Origin: Prolixibacteraceae bacterium
GTDB lineage: Bacteria; Bacteroidota; Bacteroidia; Bacteroidales; Prolixibacteraceae
DNA: 64,000 nucleotides
Assembly: GCA_019720755.1 (NCBI GenBank)
Contig: CP081303.1
Coordinates: 3,269,501 to 3,333,500, forward strand
Reading direction: 5' to 3'
The position numbers and the translations under genes were made by a program. The first letter of the stretch is position 1. Each line of letters opens with the position of its first letter. Below are positions 37,495-46,082 of this stretch, piece by piece. The notes below the pieces were generated by a model. It was not told the DNA's origin, did no database searches, and worked only from the letters and a program-made list of their open reading frames with translations.

Positions 37495-37527
37495 AGAGGC
37501 TGTTTGATTTAAAATAGTCTCTTTTTT
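37495..37527 (+). terminator. Terminator after the GH20-like gene
   Basis: An 11-bp stem with two G-T pairs (37495-37505 with 37512-37522) is followed by six T. Confidence 0.6.
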
Positions 37528-37669
37528 ATTGTTCTACTGGAGTTGTTATAACCAGATATGTGGGGACATTGATCCTTGTTTTGTACCTTAAAGAATCATT
37601 TTAATGTACTATTTTTAGGATAATTACGAATGTCATTACTTTACTCATGTGGATAGGGTATAGATACTC

Positions 37670-37703
37670 CATGAGGTTATGGTTTAGTTTTTATAACCTC
37701 ATG
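37670..37703. terminator. Hairpin between the GH20-like gene and a convergent lipoprotein gene
   Basis: CATGAGGTTAT pairs perfectly with ATAACCTCATG (37670-37680 with 37693-37703). No long T run follows on either strand, so termination activity is uncertain. Confidence 0.4.
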
Positions 37704-37721
37704 AAGTTTTATTTAATGATG

Positions 37722-38315
37722 TTATTTTTTTACGATAGTAATGGACGAAACGACAGGTGCCGCATTTAGCAATACTTCATTGCTTGAAGGGATACCTTGG
37801 TCTCCGATAAGCTTCATATAGTCATTCCCTACATCTTTAGTAAGTTTAAATTGTATATGAAACATGTTTTTTAATTTACCTTCGTTCCAAGAAGTAACTG
37901 TTCCTGCAAGGTCTCTGTCTATTTCATAGCCAATGATTTCGAACCCTTTCCCATTCAGTTTCTCTATTTCGCTTAATGTACTCCCCACATGTACTCCTTG
38001 AGCTGTTTTCCAAGTACTCCCATCTTGTCTTGTTGAGATAGAGTAGATCGCACTTTTCTTATTATCTTTCCAAATAATAGTCAGGTTGTTTTTTTGATTA
38101 GGAAACTTAATCTCTGTCATATTAGCACCACTACCTTCATCGATAAAGTCTTTTAGATTCTCTTTTTTGAAATTTTGTTCCAAATCACCATGCGACATGG
38201 TAATTTTCACTTTTCCGATAGCATTGCTCGTAATTAGGTTTGTTTGATTTTTGCTACATGAGCTTAGTATGAATAATCCTACTAATACTATAAGTTGAAA
38301 TAACTTATTTTTCAT
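37722..38315 (-). CDS. Uncharacterised lipoprotein
   Basis: A 197-residue protein with a lipoprotein signal (MKNKLFQLIVLVGLFILSSC, Cys20). The motif VGSTLSEIEKLNGKGFEIIGYEIDRDLAGTV resembles a widely seen uncharacterised Bacteroidota pattern in which a LNGK-F--G-----GTV-SW segment is conserved. I do not recognise an enzyme fold. It lies 104 bp downstream of the endonuclease gene on the same strand, but the terminator between them argues for separate transcription. Confidence 0.65.
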   Translation of the reverse strand: MKNKLFQLIVLVGLFILSSCSKNQTNLITSNAIGKVKITMSHGDLEQNFKKENLKDFIDEGSGANMTEIKFPNQKNNLTIIWKDNKKSAIYSISTRQDGSTWKTAQGVHVGSTLSEIEKLNGKGFEIIGYEIDRDLAGTVTSWNEGKLKNMFHIQFKLTKDVGNDYMKLIGDQGIPSSNEVLLNAAPVVSSITIVKK

Positions 38316-38357
38316 ATTGAATGTTGTTTAATGATATTATTCAATACAAAGATGACA

Positions 38358-38393
38358 AAAAAAAACTGAGGACCTTTTATTGATCCTCAGTTC
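38358..38393 (-). terminator. Rho-independent terminator after the endonuclease I gene
   Basis: AACTGAGGA (38365-38373) pairs with TCCTCAGTT (38385-38393); on the minus strand it is followed by a T run from 38366 down to 38358. Confidence 0.8.
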
Positions 38394-38419
38394 AGTGGGT
38401 AATTTATAAATATTATGTA

Positions 38420-40291
38420 CTATCTTTTGATAATCTTCTTTACAATTGTTTCTCCATTATAGGTGTGTAGTTTTATTAAGTAAAGCCCTGGAGTCAATTC
38501 TGAGATATCGATTCGACTATTCTCTGAGGAAATATTTTGTTGACTTACTTGTAGGCCCATGATGTTGATGATATCCATTTTCACGATCTTATTATCTGAT
38601 CTGTTTTGGATTGAAATAAAGTCTAATGCAGGGTTTGGAAGAATTTGAATCATCAAGTTCATTTTCCAATCATTCACAGCGGTCGATTTTTTGTCGCCTG
38701 TAACTTCAATTCTACCTATATCCCACATCGATGTCTCCCCATTACCTGTACCAGAAGTGGTATAGTGAAATGCTATATAGAGATCTTTATTGGTTCCTGT
38801 CTCAATCACATCCGATTTGATATCTTTTTTCCAACTATTTGAATTTTGTACTGGCAAATCAAGATTCATCTCTTTCCATGTCCCGTGTTCTTCAGGGGTT
38901 CCATCTTGATAGTCATATGAATAGTAGATGGCAAAAGGCTTCGAATTGCCTTTGTCTGTGAATCTTGTTTTAATGTCTGTTGAGAAAATAAAGTTCTTTA
39001 CTTTTGAGATGTCGATCTTTTTAATTACAGCCCACTCATCAGTTGGTTTTTTTCCTTTATATCCATTAAAACGTAAAACATCGTGATATAGGTAATAAGG
39101 TTTTTTACCACCTTCTTTCATATAGACAGTAAAACTACTTGCATCTGTATTTAATTCATCTAAGAAAAGTACTGTTGGTTTAAGGTCTGAATTACCAATT
39201 TCATAGACTTGAGATTTGATGCTTTTGTCTTTATTATCTACAAGAGTAATTTGGAAGAATAAACATTTTGCTGTTTTGTTAATATCTAAGGAGTAATTTC
39301 CTGTTTCATTTGGAGTGATCTCCTTTTCATTATCTAGGTTCTCTTTTGTCTCTCCCCAATTTACAGACAATGTTTTGACTCCATCCTTACTCTGATATTT
39401 TGCATTGAATGATACTTTACCACTTACAAATGATTGATCTTGGTGTGTAACAGACTCAAAATATGGTCTAGATACTCCCCAGATACTTTCGACATACTCT
39501 GGATGATCAATAAATGGATTTCTATTATGCTGAATTTTATAAACCTCATTATTTCTTTTGATCTCTCTTGCACTTACAGGATCGTTATTATGCCACTTTA
39601 AAAGCACTTTAATGTACCAAGGTTTTATTGAAGGGTAGTCTTTTCCAGTAAAAACCCATGCTCCTGCACTACTATAAGTAGTCCATTTAGACACTCTATC
39701 ATTATATCTTGTGACCATATAAAGGTAACTTCTAGCAATGTCTCCTTTGTATTCATCAATAGGTTCAAATACTGTGCCTGTGAACCCCTCATCAGCACAT
39801 GATCCTACCTTCGATCCATTAGAAGTGGTTAGCGTTGCCTTGGCAACATCTGCATGTGGATAGTTATTTCTTCTGTTGTTTACCCATGTGTCTGATGGAT
39901 ATACATGAAATAAATCGGTTCTCATTGGCGTTGCTTTATTGAACCAACTTTGAGGAACAGTGTGTTCTCGATTGTAGCTTCCACCTTCTGCTTTTTCGCT
40001 GCTACCAGTATCATTGATATGGGTGAAAGTGTATTTTGGAGTCCCACCTGGAATATCCGTATACATGTCTAAAACTTTAGAAGGATCATCTTCTCGAGCA
40101 TCAGTTTTCTTATAAGCATTGTAAAGATCATCGTAATTTAATGAATGATGGTCTTTGATAATGTTAAAAAGAGAAACCTTCAACTCTTTTCCTGCTTTTC
40201 CTTCTGCATCTTTGTAGTACCCATCAGGTGCTTGTGCAAATCCAGTTAGAACTGAAAATAATAATAAAAATAAAGTAAAAGTTCTGATCAT
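38420..40291 (-). CDS. Secreted endonuclease I-family nuclease with T9SS sorting domain
   Basis: A signal peptide (MIRTFTLFLLLFSVLTGFAQ) leads into an EndA/endonuclease I domain at about 30-275, with the metal and catalytic region YNREHTVPQSWF near 108-119 and FHVYPSDTWVNNRRNNYPH. Family members are non-specific DNases/RNases. The middle (about 290-540) looks like beta-sandwich domains. The final 75 residues form a type A T9SS sorting domain (ILPNPALDFISIQN ... GLYLIKLHTYNGETIVKKIIKR), so the protein should be exported by type IX secretion. A likely role is digestion of extracellular nucleic acid for nutrients or biofilm remodelling. The T9SS genes themselves are not in the window. Confidence 0.9.
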   Translation of the reverse strand: MIRTFTLFLLLFSVLTGFAQAPDGYYKDAEGKAGKELKVSLFNIIKDHHSLNYDDLYNAYKKTDAREDDPSKVLDMYTDIPGGTPKYTFTHINDTGSSEKAEGGSYNREHTVPQSWFNKATPMRTDLFHVYPSDTWVNNRRNNYPHADVAKATLTTSNGSKVGSCADEGFTGTVFEPIDEYKGDIARSYLYMVTRYNDRVSKWTTYSSAGAWVFTGKDYPSIKPWYIKVLLKWHNNDPVSAREIKRNNEVYKIQHNRNPFIDHPEYVESIWGVSRPYFESVTHQDQSFVSGKVSFNAKYQSKDGVKTLSVNWGETKENLDNEKEITPNETGNYSLDINKTAKCLFFQITLVDNKDKSIKSQVYEIGNSDLKPTVLFLDELNTDASSFTVYMKEGGKKPYYLYHDVLRFNGYKGKKPTDEWAVIKKIDISKVKNFIFSTDIKTRFTDKGNSKPFAIYYSYDYQDGTPEEHGTWKEMNLDLPVQNSNSWKKDIKSDVIETGTNKDLYIAFHYTTSGTGNGETSMWDIGRIEVTGDKKSTAVNDWKMNLMIQILPNPALDFISIQNRSDNKIVKMDIINIMGLQVSQQNISSENSRIDISELTPGLYLIKLHTYNGETIVKKIIKR

Positions 40292-40667
40292 AAACTTTGA
40301 GTTTAGGAAGTGAAAAAATGTTTAATAAATTGTGCCATTGCGTTTTATCTAATATTTATATTAGATAAATTGGATGTTAATTTACATTTATTTACAATTA
40401 ACTGTGCTGATTTTAGTCATTTTATAGTAGTATTCTTCTCATTGTTCATGTCTATTTAAAATAGGTATAAATTATAATTTTTAGAATGTATTGTTAAACA
40501 TGAAACATCATAAAACATTTCTATTTACCATCTGTTCAAAGTTTAGTGATTTAATGATTTTTCATATTGTTTGATTTGATGTTTATTAAAGTAAAAGAAA
40601 TACGTATCTTATACTCTTAAATTCAAAAATGTTTGTATTTTCACGCAAACGAAAAAAATAAATACCC
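40292..40667. other. Divergent intergenic region between endonuclease and cytochrome bd operons
   Basis: About 375 bp, very AT-rich, with no ORF. Both operons must start here. No convincing consensus promoter or Fnr-like dyad was found by eye. Confidence 0.4.
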
Positions 40668-40898
40668 ATGAATATCTTTAAAAGAGTTTTTAGTTTTTAC
40701 TATGAGGGATTTAAGTCAATGACTTGGGGTAAGCAGGCATGGGCTGTAATCTTGTTAAAGCTATTTGTTATGTTTTTTGTGTTGAAGCTCTTTTTCTTCC
40801 CAAATAAGTTAAATACTGAGTTCTCAACAGATAAAGAGCGTAGCGCTCATGTAATTGATAATTTGACAAACATTCAAACAGATATAAATAATGATTGA
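40668..40898 (+). CDS. DUF4492 small membrane protein, first gene of the cytochrome bd operon
   Basis: A 76-residue protein with one transmembrane helix (WAVILLKLFVMFFVLKLFFFP) preceded by a basic-aromatic FSFYYEGFKSMTWGKQ segment. This is the DUF4492 pattern known from directly upstream of cydA in Bacteroidota. Its last 8 nt overlap the start of cydA, so the two are translationally coupled. A role in assembly or stability of the oxidase is likely from context, but no activity is shown in the sequence. Confidence 0.85.
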   Translation: MNIFKRVFSFYYEGFKSMTWGKQAWAVILLKLFVMFFVLKLFFFPNKLNTEFSTDKERSAHVIDNLTNIQTDINND

Positions 40899-42450
40899 CA
40901 CTTTAGACTTATCTACGGTTGACTGGTCCAGAGCCCAGTTTGCACTTACAGCCATGTACCATTGGTTGTTTGTACCCTTAACTTTAGGGATCACGTTTCT
41001 GTTAGCTATAATGGAGACGATCTACTATAAAACAGGAAATCCTGAGTGGAAGAGAGCCACTAAGTTTTGGATGAAGTTATTTGGGATTAACTTTGCAATA
41101 GGGGTATCTACGGGTATTATTTTAGAGTTCGAGTTTGGAACAAATTGGTCAAACTACTCTTGGTTTGTAGGAGATATTTTTGGGGCACCATTGGCTATTG
41201 AGGGAATGCTTGCATTTTTTATGGAGTCTACATTTATTGCTGTGATGTTCTTCGGATGGAACAAGGTAAGTAAGGGATTCCATCTTGCATCTACATGGTT
41301 GACAGCTATTGGAGCTAACTTATCCGCATTATGGATTCTAATTGCAAATGCGTGGATGCAGAATCCTGTTGGAATGCAGTTTAATCCCGACACTGCTAGA
41401 AATGAGATGATGAACTTTTGGGAAGTCGCTTTAAGTCCTATGGCTATTAATAAAGTGGTGCATACGATTGGATCAGGTTTGGTTACAGGAAGTGTTTTTA
41501 TTCTTGGTATCTCTTGCTGGTTTCTTTTGAGAAAGAGGGAAGTGGCTTTTGCGAAAAGAAGCATCATGGTAGCAAGTATCTTTGGACTTATAAGTTCGCT
41601 TTTTGTTGCAGGTACAGGAGATGGATCTGGACAGATGGTTGCAAAACACCAGCCTATGAAGTTTGCCGCAATGGAAGGTCTTTATAAAGGACAAGAGGGA
41701 GCTCCTCTGATCGCTTTTGGTGTTCTTTCGAATGACAAAGTAAATGATCACTCTACAAGAGAAGCAGACAAGTTCGCATTCAAATTCGAGATTCCTAAAG
41801 CTGGTTCTCTTTTGGCATTTCATGATCCAAATGCATATTTACCTGGAGTGTATGATATATTAGATGGTGTTCCTGAAAGAGGATTATTGTCTACAACAGA
41901 AAAGATTGAACGAGGTCGTTTGGCTATTAAGACTTTAAAAGATTACAAGATAGCTAAGAAGGAGAAAAATGAGGCTGTGTCTTCTCAATTGAGAGAAAAG
42001 TTTATGAGTGAAGATTTCCAAAATAATTATTTCAAGTATTTTGGTTATGGATATTTTAATAATCCTGAGGATATTATTCCCAATGTACCACTAACATTTT
42101 ATAGCTTTCATATAATGGTTGGACTAGGGACTTTTTTTATTGCACTTTTTGCTTTGGCTCTATTCCTTGCTATTAAAAGAAAACTAACCAAATATAAATG
42201 GTTCTATTATCTTTCGTTACTTGCCTTGCCTTTAGTATACGTTGCAGGGGAAGCAGGATGGGTCGTTGCAGAAGTTGGACGTCAACCTTGGGTGATTCAA
42301 GACTTGATGCCTACTATTGCAGCTGTCACAAATATTGATTCGAGTGCTGTAATAGTTACTTTTTGCCTTTTTGCAATTGTATTTACTTTTCTACTAATTG
42401 CAGAGATTATGATTATGGTTAAACAAATAAAAATTGGCCCAGAGAAATAG
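40891..42450 (+). CDS. cydA: Cytochrome bd oxidase subunit I
   Basis: CydA carries haems b558, b595 and d and the quinol site of the bd-type terminal oxidase, which reduces oxygen with high affinity in the cytoplasmic membrane. The N-terminal helix has a haem ligand His24 (TAMYHWLFVPLTLG). VVHTIGSGLVTGSVF carries the second histidine. The Q-loop begins GDGSGQMVAKHQPMKFAAMEG, and a C-terminal GEAGWVVAEVGRQPW holds conserved haem-d region residues. At 519 residues it is typical. The operon order is DUF4492-cydA-cydB. Confidence 0.95.
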   Translation: MIDTLDLSTVDWSRAQFALTAMYHWLFVPLTLGITFLLAIMETIYYKTGNPEWKRATKFWMKLFGINFAIGVSTGIILEFEFGTNWSNYSWFVGDIFGAPLAIEGMLAFFMESTFIAVMFFGWNKVSKGFHLASTWLTAIGANLSALWILIANAWMQNPVGMQFNPDTARNEMMNFWEVALSPMAINKVVHTIGSGLVTGSVFILGISCWFLLRKREVAFAKRSIMVASIFGLISSLFVAGTGDGSGQMVAKHQPMKFAAMEGLYKGQEGAPLIAFGVLSNDKVNDHSTREADKFAFKFEIPKAGSLLAFHDPNAYLPGVYDILDGVPERGLLSTTEKIERGRLAIKTLKDYKIAKKEKNEAVSSQLREKFMSEDFQNNYFKYFGYGYFNNPEDIIPNVPLTFYSFHIMVGLGTFFIALFALALFLAIKRKLTKYKWFYYLSLLALPLVYVAGEAGWVVAEVGRQPWVIQDLMPTIAAVTNIDSSAVIVTFCLFAIVFTFLLIAEIMIMVKQIKIGPEK

Positions 42451-42471
42451 GCTGTATAATATTTTGTGATT

Positions 42472-43608
42472 ATGTTAGGATTTTTATCGTATAGTTTCTT
42501 ACAACATTATTGGTGGGCAATTATTTCCCTATTAGGAAGTTTGTTGGTTTTCTTGCTTTTTGTACAAGGAGGACAATCGATGATTTTCTCTTTTGCGAAG
42601 ACTGAAACGGAGAAGACTCTATTAATTAATGCCCTTGGTCGAAAGTGGGAGTTTACATTTACAACTCTAGTAACTTTTGGTGGTGCATTTTTTGCATCTT
42701 TTCCGTTGTTTTACTCGACGAGTTTTGGTGGAGCATATTGGGCTTGGATGGCTTTGCTGTTCTGTTTTATTTTACAAGCAGTTTCGTATGAATTTAGAAA
42801 ACGTCCAAACAATTTTTTAGGAGCTAAAACATTTGAGGTGTTTTTGCTAATAAATGGTGTTCTTGCTACAATTCTTATCGGTACTGTAGTTGGTACATTT
42901 TTCACTGGTGCAAATTTTTCTCATAATGAGATGAACTTCTCTAAATGGGAGCATCCAATGGGAGGATTAGAGGCCATTTTTAATTATATCAACGTATCTC
43001 TAGGTTTGGCTGTTTTCTTCTTATCAAGAGTTTTGGCATTACACTATTTTAAGAATAGTATAAGTCATGATGCATTTGATCGTAGATTTTCGAAATCGAT
43101 ATTAATGAATGCGGTTCCATTCTTGATCTTTTTCTTAACCTTTTTAATCTCTATCTTGTTTATAGACGGAAGAGGATATGATGCTCAAGGTTTTGTTTCT
43201 GTAGTACCTCATAAATATTTATATAATTTACTTGAGATGCCATTAAATACAGCGATTCTTTTGATTGGTGTTGTACTTGTTCTTTATGGTATCTTCTCTT
43301 CACTAAGATTTCCAAAAAGACAGAATGCAATTTGGTTTTCAGGGTCAGGAACAGTCTTGACTGTTTTTTCTTTATTGATCCTTTCAGGTTATAATAATAC
43401 TTGTTATTACCCTTCGAATGTAGATATGCAGTCTTCATTAAATATTACCAATAGTTGTTCTTCAGAGTATACTTTAACTGTAATGAGTTGGGTTTCGTTG
43501 ATTGTTCCTTTTGTTGTTGCATATATTGCATATGCGTGGAGGGCCATTAATAAGACTGATATTACAGAGGATGAGGTTACTGGACATGGAGATACACACA
43601 TTTATTAA
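42472..43608 (+). CDS. cydB: Cytochrome bd oxidase subunit II
   Basis: CydB is the membrane partner of CydA. The ATG at 42472 is chosen, giving MLGFLSYSFLQHYWWAII as in other Bacteroidota; a GTG two codons upstream is possible. Characteristic stretches are LLVFLLFVQGGQSMIF, LINALGRKWEFTFTTLVTFGGAFFA and YEFRKRPNNFLG. About eight or nine transmembrane helices are visible over 378 residues. The gene begins 21 nt after cydA. A small membrane ORF follows 17 nt after the stop. Confidence 0.94.
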   Translation: MLGFLSYSFLQHYWWAIISLLGSLLVFLLFVQGGQSMIFSFAKTETEKTLLINALGRKWEFTFTTLVTFGGAFFASFPLFYSTSFGGAYWAWMALLFCFILQAVSYEFRKRPNNFLGAKTFEVFLLINGVLATILIGTVVGTFFTGANFSHNEMNFSKWEHPMGGLEAIFNYINVSLGLAVFFLSRVLALHYFKNSISHDAFDRRFSKSILMNAVPFLIFFLTFLISILFIDGRGYDAQGFVSVVPHKYLYNLLEMPLNTAILLIGVVLVLYGIFSSLRFPKRQNAIWFSGSGTVLTVFSLLILSGYNNTCYYPSNVDMQSSLNITNSCSSEYTLTVMSWVSLIVPFVVAYIAYAWRAINKTDITEDEVTGHGDTHIY

Positions 43609-43625
43609 TTTAAACTTATAAGAAT

Positions 43626-43742
43626 ATGTATTTAAATTCTATATTATGGCTTCTCTCTGTTCCAGTGGTTATTACTATTGCTTATCAGATTATTAAGAGA
43701 GTGGTTGCAAAATATGAAGATAGTTTTACGGACGAAATGTAA
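43626..43742 (+). CDS. Small single-helix membrane ORF at the end of the cyd operon (CydX-like position)
   Basis: A 38-codon ORF starts with ATG 17 nt after cydB. It encodes one transmembrane helix (ILWLLSVPVVITIAYQII) followed by a charged tail (KRVVAKYEDSFTDEM), the layout of the CydX/CydH/AppX small subunits of bd oxidases. I see no clear sequence match to proteobacterial CydX. The operon's terminator begins 14 nt after its stop, so it is inside the transcript. Confidence 0.65.
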   Translation: MYLNSILWLLSVPVVITIAYQIIKRVVAKYEDSFTDEM

Positions 43743-43756
43743 ATCTAATATAAAAA

Positions 43757-43783
43757 AAAGAGCGGATTTTAATCCGCTCTTTT
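43757..43783. terminator. Bidirectional terminator after the cyd operon
   Basis: A perfect 12-bp stem (43757-43768 with 43771-43782) with A-rich and T-rich flanks serves both the cyd operon and the convergent transporter gene. Confidence 0.85.
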
Positions 43784-43793
43784 CATTCCTTTT

Positions 43794-44510
43794 TTATCGT
43801 AATGTTTCATCGTAGAAGAAGCTGTTTTTTTTCTTTATTCGTCGTGCTAAGTACACAAATGGAGTATCTGCGGCAGCTACTACAAATTTAAGTAGATAGG
43901 TAGAGACAAAGATCTGAATGAGATCATTATGTGAAAATACACCATAGAATGCAGCGAGTGTGAAAAAACCACTGTCTATAAGCTGTGATACCATCGTGGA
44001 CAGGTTATTTCTTATCCACAATTGATTCTCTTTAGGAAAGTATCTCTTCCAAAAATGAAATGCCCAAACATCGTGCTTTTGAGAGATAACATATGACAAT
44101 AGACTCGCAATTGCAATGCGAGGCATCAAGTTAAATATCATCTCAAGAGATTCGTGTGTTTTAGTAGACAAAACATCTCCCTCAAGTGGTTCAAATAAAA
44201 GTGCTAGGTTCATTAGAATTACCATGGATATTAGACTGAAGAACCCTATCCATACAGCTTGGTTTGCATCCCTCTTTCCATAGTTTTCCGAGAGTATATC
44301 TGTAACAAGAAAAGAGGAGGCATATACAATATTCCCCAATGTCGCTATCATTCCAAATAGATGTACTGTTTGAATTACTTGTATATTTGCAATGATAGTG
44401 GATATAGGAATCCAAACTAAAAGACCTCTTTTGCCAAATATTTTATATGCTAGAACGATTAGTATAAAATTGGCTAATAACATGATTAGCCACATAATTG
44501 CATTATTCAT
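43794..44510 (-). CDS. Queuosine precursor transporter (VUT / YhhQ family)
   Basis: YhhQ-type proteins import preQ0 or preQ1 for queuosine tRNA modification. The 238-residue protein has about six or seven transmembrane helices. The signature ASSFLVTDILSENYGKRDANQAVWIGF (about 65-91) and a late helix with TPFVYLARRI are typical. The family was formerly called 'vitamin uptake transporter'. It is monocistronic and converges on the cyd operon. No queuosine biosynthesis gene lies nearby. Confidence 0.88.
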   Translation of the reverse strand: MNNAIMWLIMLLANFILIVLAYKIFGKRGLLVWIPISTIIANIQVIQTVHLFGMIATLGNIVYASSFLVTDILSENYGKRDANQAVWIGFFSLISMVILMNLALLFEPLEGDVLSTKTHESLEMIFNLMPRIAIASLLSYVISQKHDVWAFHFWKRYFPKENQLWIRNNLSTMVSQLIDSGFFTLAAFYGVFSHNDLIQIFVSTYLLKFVVAAADTPFVYLARRIKKKNSFFYDETLR

Positions 44511-44703
44511 TATATGTAAGATTGGCCTATCCTTTCTATAAGTGATAGTGATTAATGTATAACAAAGTTTACAAAGTTGTCATTTTTTTCTGAATACTAT
44601 GGAGGTTTTCATGACATTTTAGCATAGGCATGATTTTTGACCTAGTGTTTAGAGGTTGTCGTTTTGATAACTTTTGTTTATGAATTTGTTTCAAGAGTTT
44701 TTG

Positions 44704-44711
44704 TAGCTTTG
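44704..44711 (+). promoter_or_regulatory. Candidate -7 element for the Bax inhibitor-1 gene
   Basis: TAGCTTTG matches the TAnnTTTG consensus 46 nt before the start. The nearest TTTG (44685-44688) is 15 nt upstream, closer than the usual spacing. Confidence 0.4.
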
Positions 44712-44756
44712 TGAATAGTAATTTGAATAGATTTTGATAATTAAAAATTTGAATAT

Positions 44757-45449
44757 ATGGAAAATAGATGGATGCAACGTGATGCTTCAGAAGCACGTTC
44801 TGCTTTTATGCAGAAAGTTTATGCATGGATGTTCTCTGCTCTTTTAATTACAGCAGGTGTTGCCTATTTGAGTGCCTCTTCGAGTACTATAATTGGTTTA
44901 GTTTATAGTAGTGGTTTTGGTGTATTCCCTCTTATCATAGCAGAATTGGCATTGGTTTATTATATCTCTAGCCGTATTGATCGCCTGTCATCCGATCGTG
45001 CTCGTTTGTTGTTCTTTATATATGCAGCATTGAATGGGGTTACATTGGGAATTATATTCTTAGTCTATACCAGTGGCTCCATTTATAATACATTCTTGAT
45101 CACTGCTGCGATGTTTGGGTTGATGAGTCTATATGGTTATATGACCAAAAAAGATTTATCTTCTATAGGTAATATTGCTTTTATGGCGCTTATCGGTGTT
45201 ATAATTGCTTCTGTTGTCAATATGTTTTTGAATAGCGAAGCTTTATATTGGATCATTAGTTATGTAGGAGTGATTCTTTTTACTGGATTGACAGCTTATG
45301 ATACACAGAAGATTAAACATATGTATGAAGTGACTGCCCATGACCCAGAAGGAGTAAATAAGGTCGCTATATTAGGTGCTTTAACTTTATACCTTGATTT
45401 TATTAACCTATTCTTGTATCTACTTCGCTTTTTTGGAAGAAGAGACTAG
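44757..45449 (+). CDS. Bax inhibitor-1/YccA family membrane protein
   Basis: Seven hydrophobic helices over 230 residues. Family wording includes FMQKVYAWMFSALLITAGVAYL at the N-terminus, ALNGVTLGIIFLVYTSGSI in the middle, and the C-terminal FTGLTAYDTQKIKHMYE and LYLDFINLFLYLLRFFGRR. Bacterial homologues include the calcium-leak protein BsYetJ and YccA, which modulates FtsH; which applies here is unknown. A terminator follows, so it is monocistronic. Confidence 0.9.
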   Translation: MENRWMQRDASEARSAFMQKVYAWMFSALLITAGVAYLSASSSTIIGLVYSSGFGVFPLIIAELALVYYISSRIDRLSSDRARLLFFIYAALNGVTLGIIFLVYTSGSIYNTFLITAAMFGLMSLYGYMTKKDLSSIGNIAFMALIGVIIASVVNMFLNSEALYWIISYVGVILFTGLTAYDTQKIKHMYEVTAHDPEGVNKVAILGALTLYLDFINLFLYLLRFFGRRD

Positions 45450-45475
45450 TCGTTATCTTATATAAGATGTAAAGA

Positions 45476-45514
45476 AGATATCCTTGTGGTCTAGAATCAT
45501 AAGGATATCTTTTT
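45476..45514 (+). terminator. Rho-independent terminator after the Bax inhibitor-1 gene
   Basis: AGATATCCTT (45476-45485) pairs perfectly with AAGGATATCT (45501-45510) and is followed by T residues. It overlaps the region just upstream of the next gene. Confidence 0.7.
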
Positions 45515-45533
45515 ATGAATAAATGTGGCTGTT

Positions 45534-46046
45534 ATGAGTAAAAGAGAGCTCAAGAAACATCTTGATACCCTGAATGAAGATCAATTAAAGGAGATGATTG
45601 TTGATCTGCATGATCGTTTTAAAGATGTAAAAGATTTTTATAAGTTCTTCTTCAATCCTGATGAAGATAAACTACTAGAAGATGCAAAAACTGCAATAAA
45701 TAAAGAGTTTTATCCTGCAAGGTCTAGAAGACCTAAGATGCGTCCAACAGTTTTTAAAAAGAACTACAAACTATTGTCTACTTTGGGGGTATCTCCCGAA
45801 AAGCTAATTGAGCTGATGTTGTACTATATCGATGTTGCAATACAATTTCCACGTAGTCGTAATATCAGAAAAGCCAATTTTCATCAAAGTATTTATAAGA
45901 CATATGAGGATTGTATTTCCTATGTTTTTAAAGAGGGATTTGAGTCTATTTACATGAATAAGTTAGAAGAGATTGTAGACCAGACATGGAAGAAAGATTG
46001 GCCTAATAAGTCCAATTTTGATAAAGTTCTCGACCTCTATGCTTAA
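45534..46046 (+). CDS. DUF6155-like protein of unknown function
   Basis: A soluble, charged, mostly helical protein of 170 residues when started at the ATG at 45534 (MSKRELKKHLDTLNEDQ). The opening SKRELKKHL..L..DQLKEMI..L..RF..VK..Y.FFFNP pattern is that of the DUF6155 proteins found in Bacteroidota and Firmicutes; this assignment is from memory of the pattern. No catalytic motif, signal peptide or membrane segment is visible. It lies 36 nt upstream of a MATE transporter on the same strand, so co-transcription is likely. Confidence 0.7.
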   Translation: MSKRELKKHLDTLNEDQLKEMIVDLHDRFKDVKDFYKFFFNPDEDKLLEDAKTAINKEFYPARSRRPKMRPTVFKKNYKLLSTLGVSPEKLIELMLYYIDVAIQFPRSRNIRKANFHQSIYKTYEDCISYVFKEGFESIYMNKLEEIVDQTWKKDWPNKSNFDKVLDLYA

Positions 46047-46082
46047 ACTATCATACGTATCTATCTATTTTAATTGAATATT

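Noticed and set aside
40292-40667. Fnr/Crp operator controlling the cytochrome bd operon
   Set aside because: No TTGA-type dyad with the right spacing was found by eye in the divergent region.
44569-44796. 75-codon minus-strand ORF upstream of the Bax inhibitor-1 gene
   Set aside because: It overlaps the start of a confident gene and the candidate promoter, and its composition is lysine/leucine-rich chance sequence.
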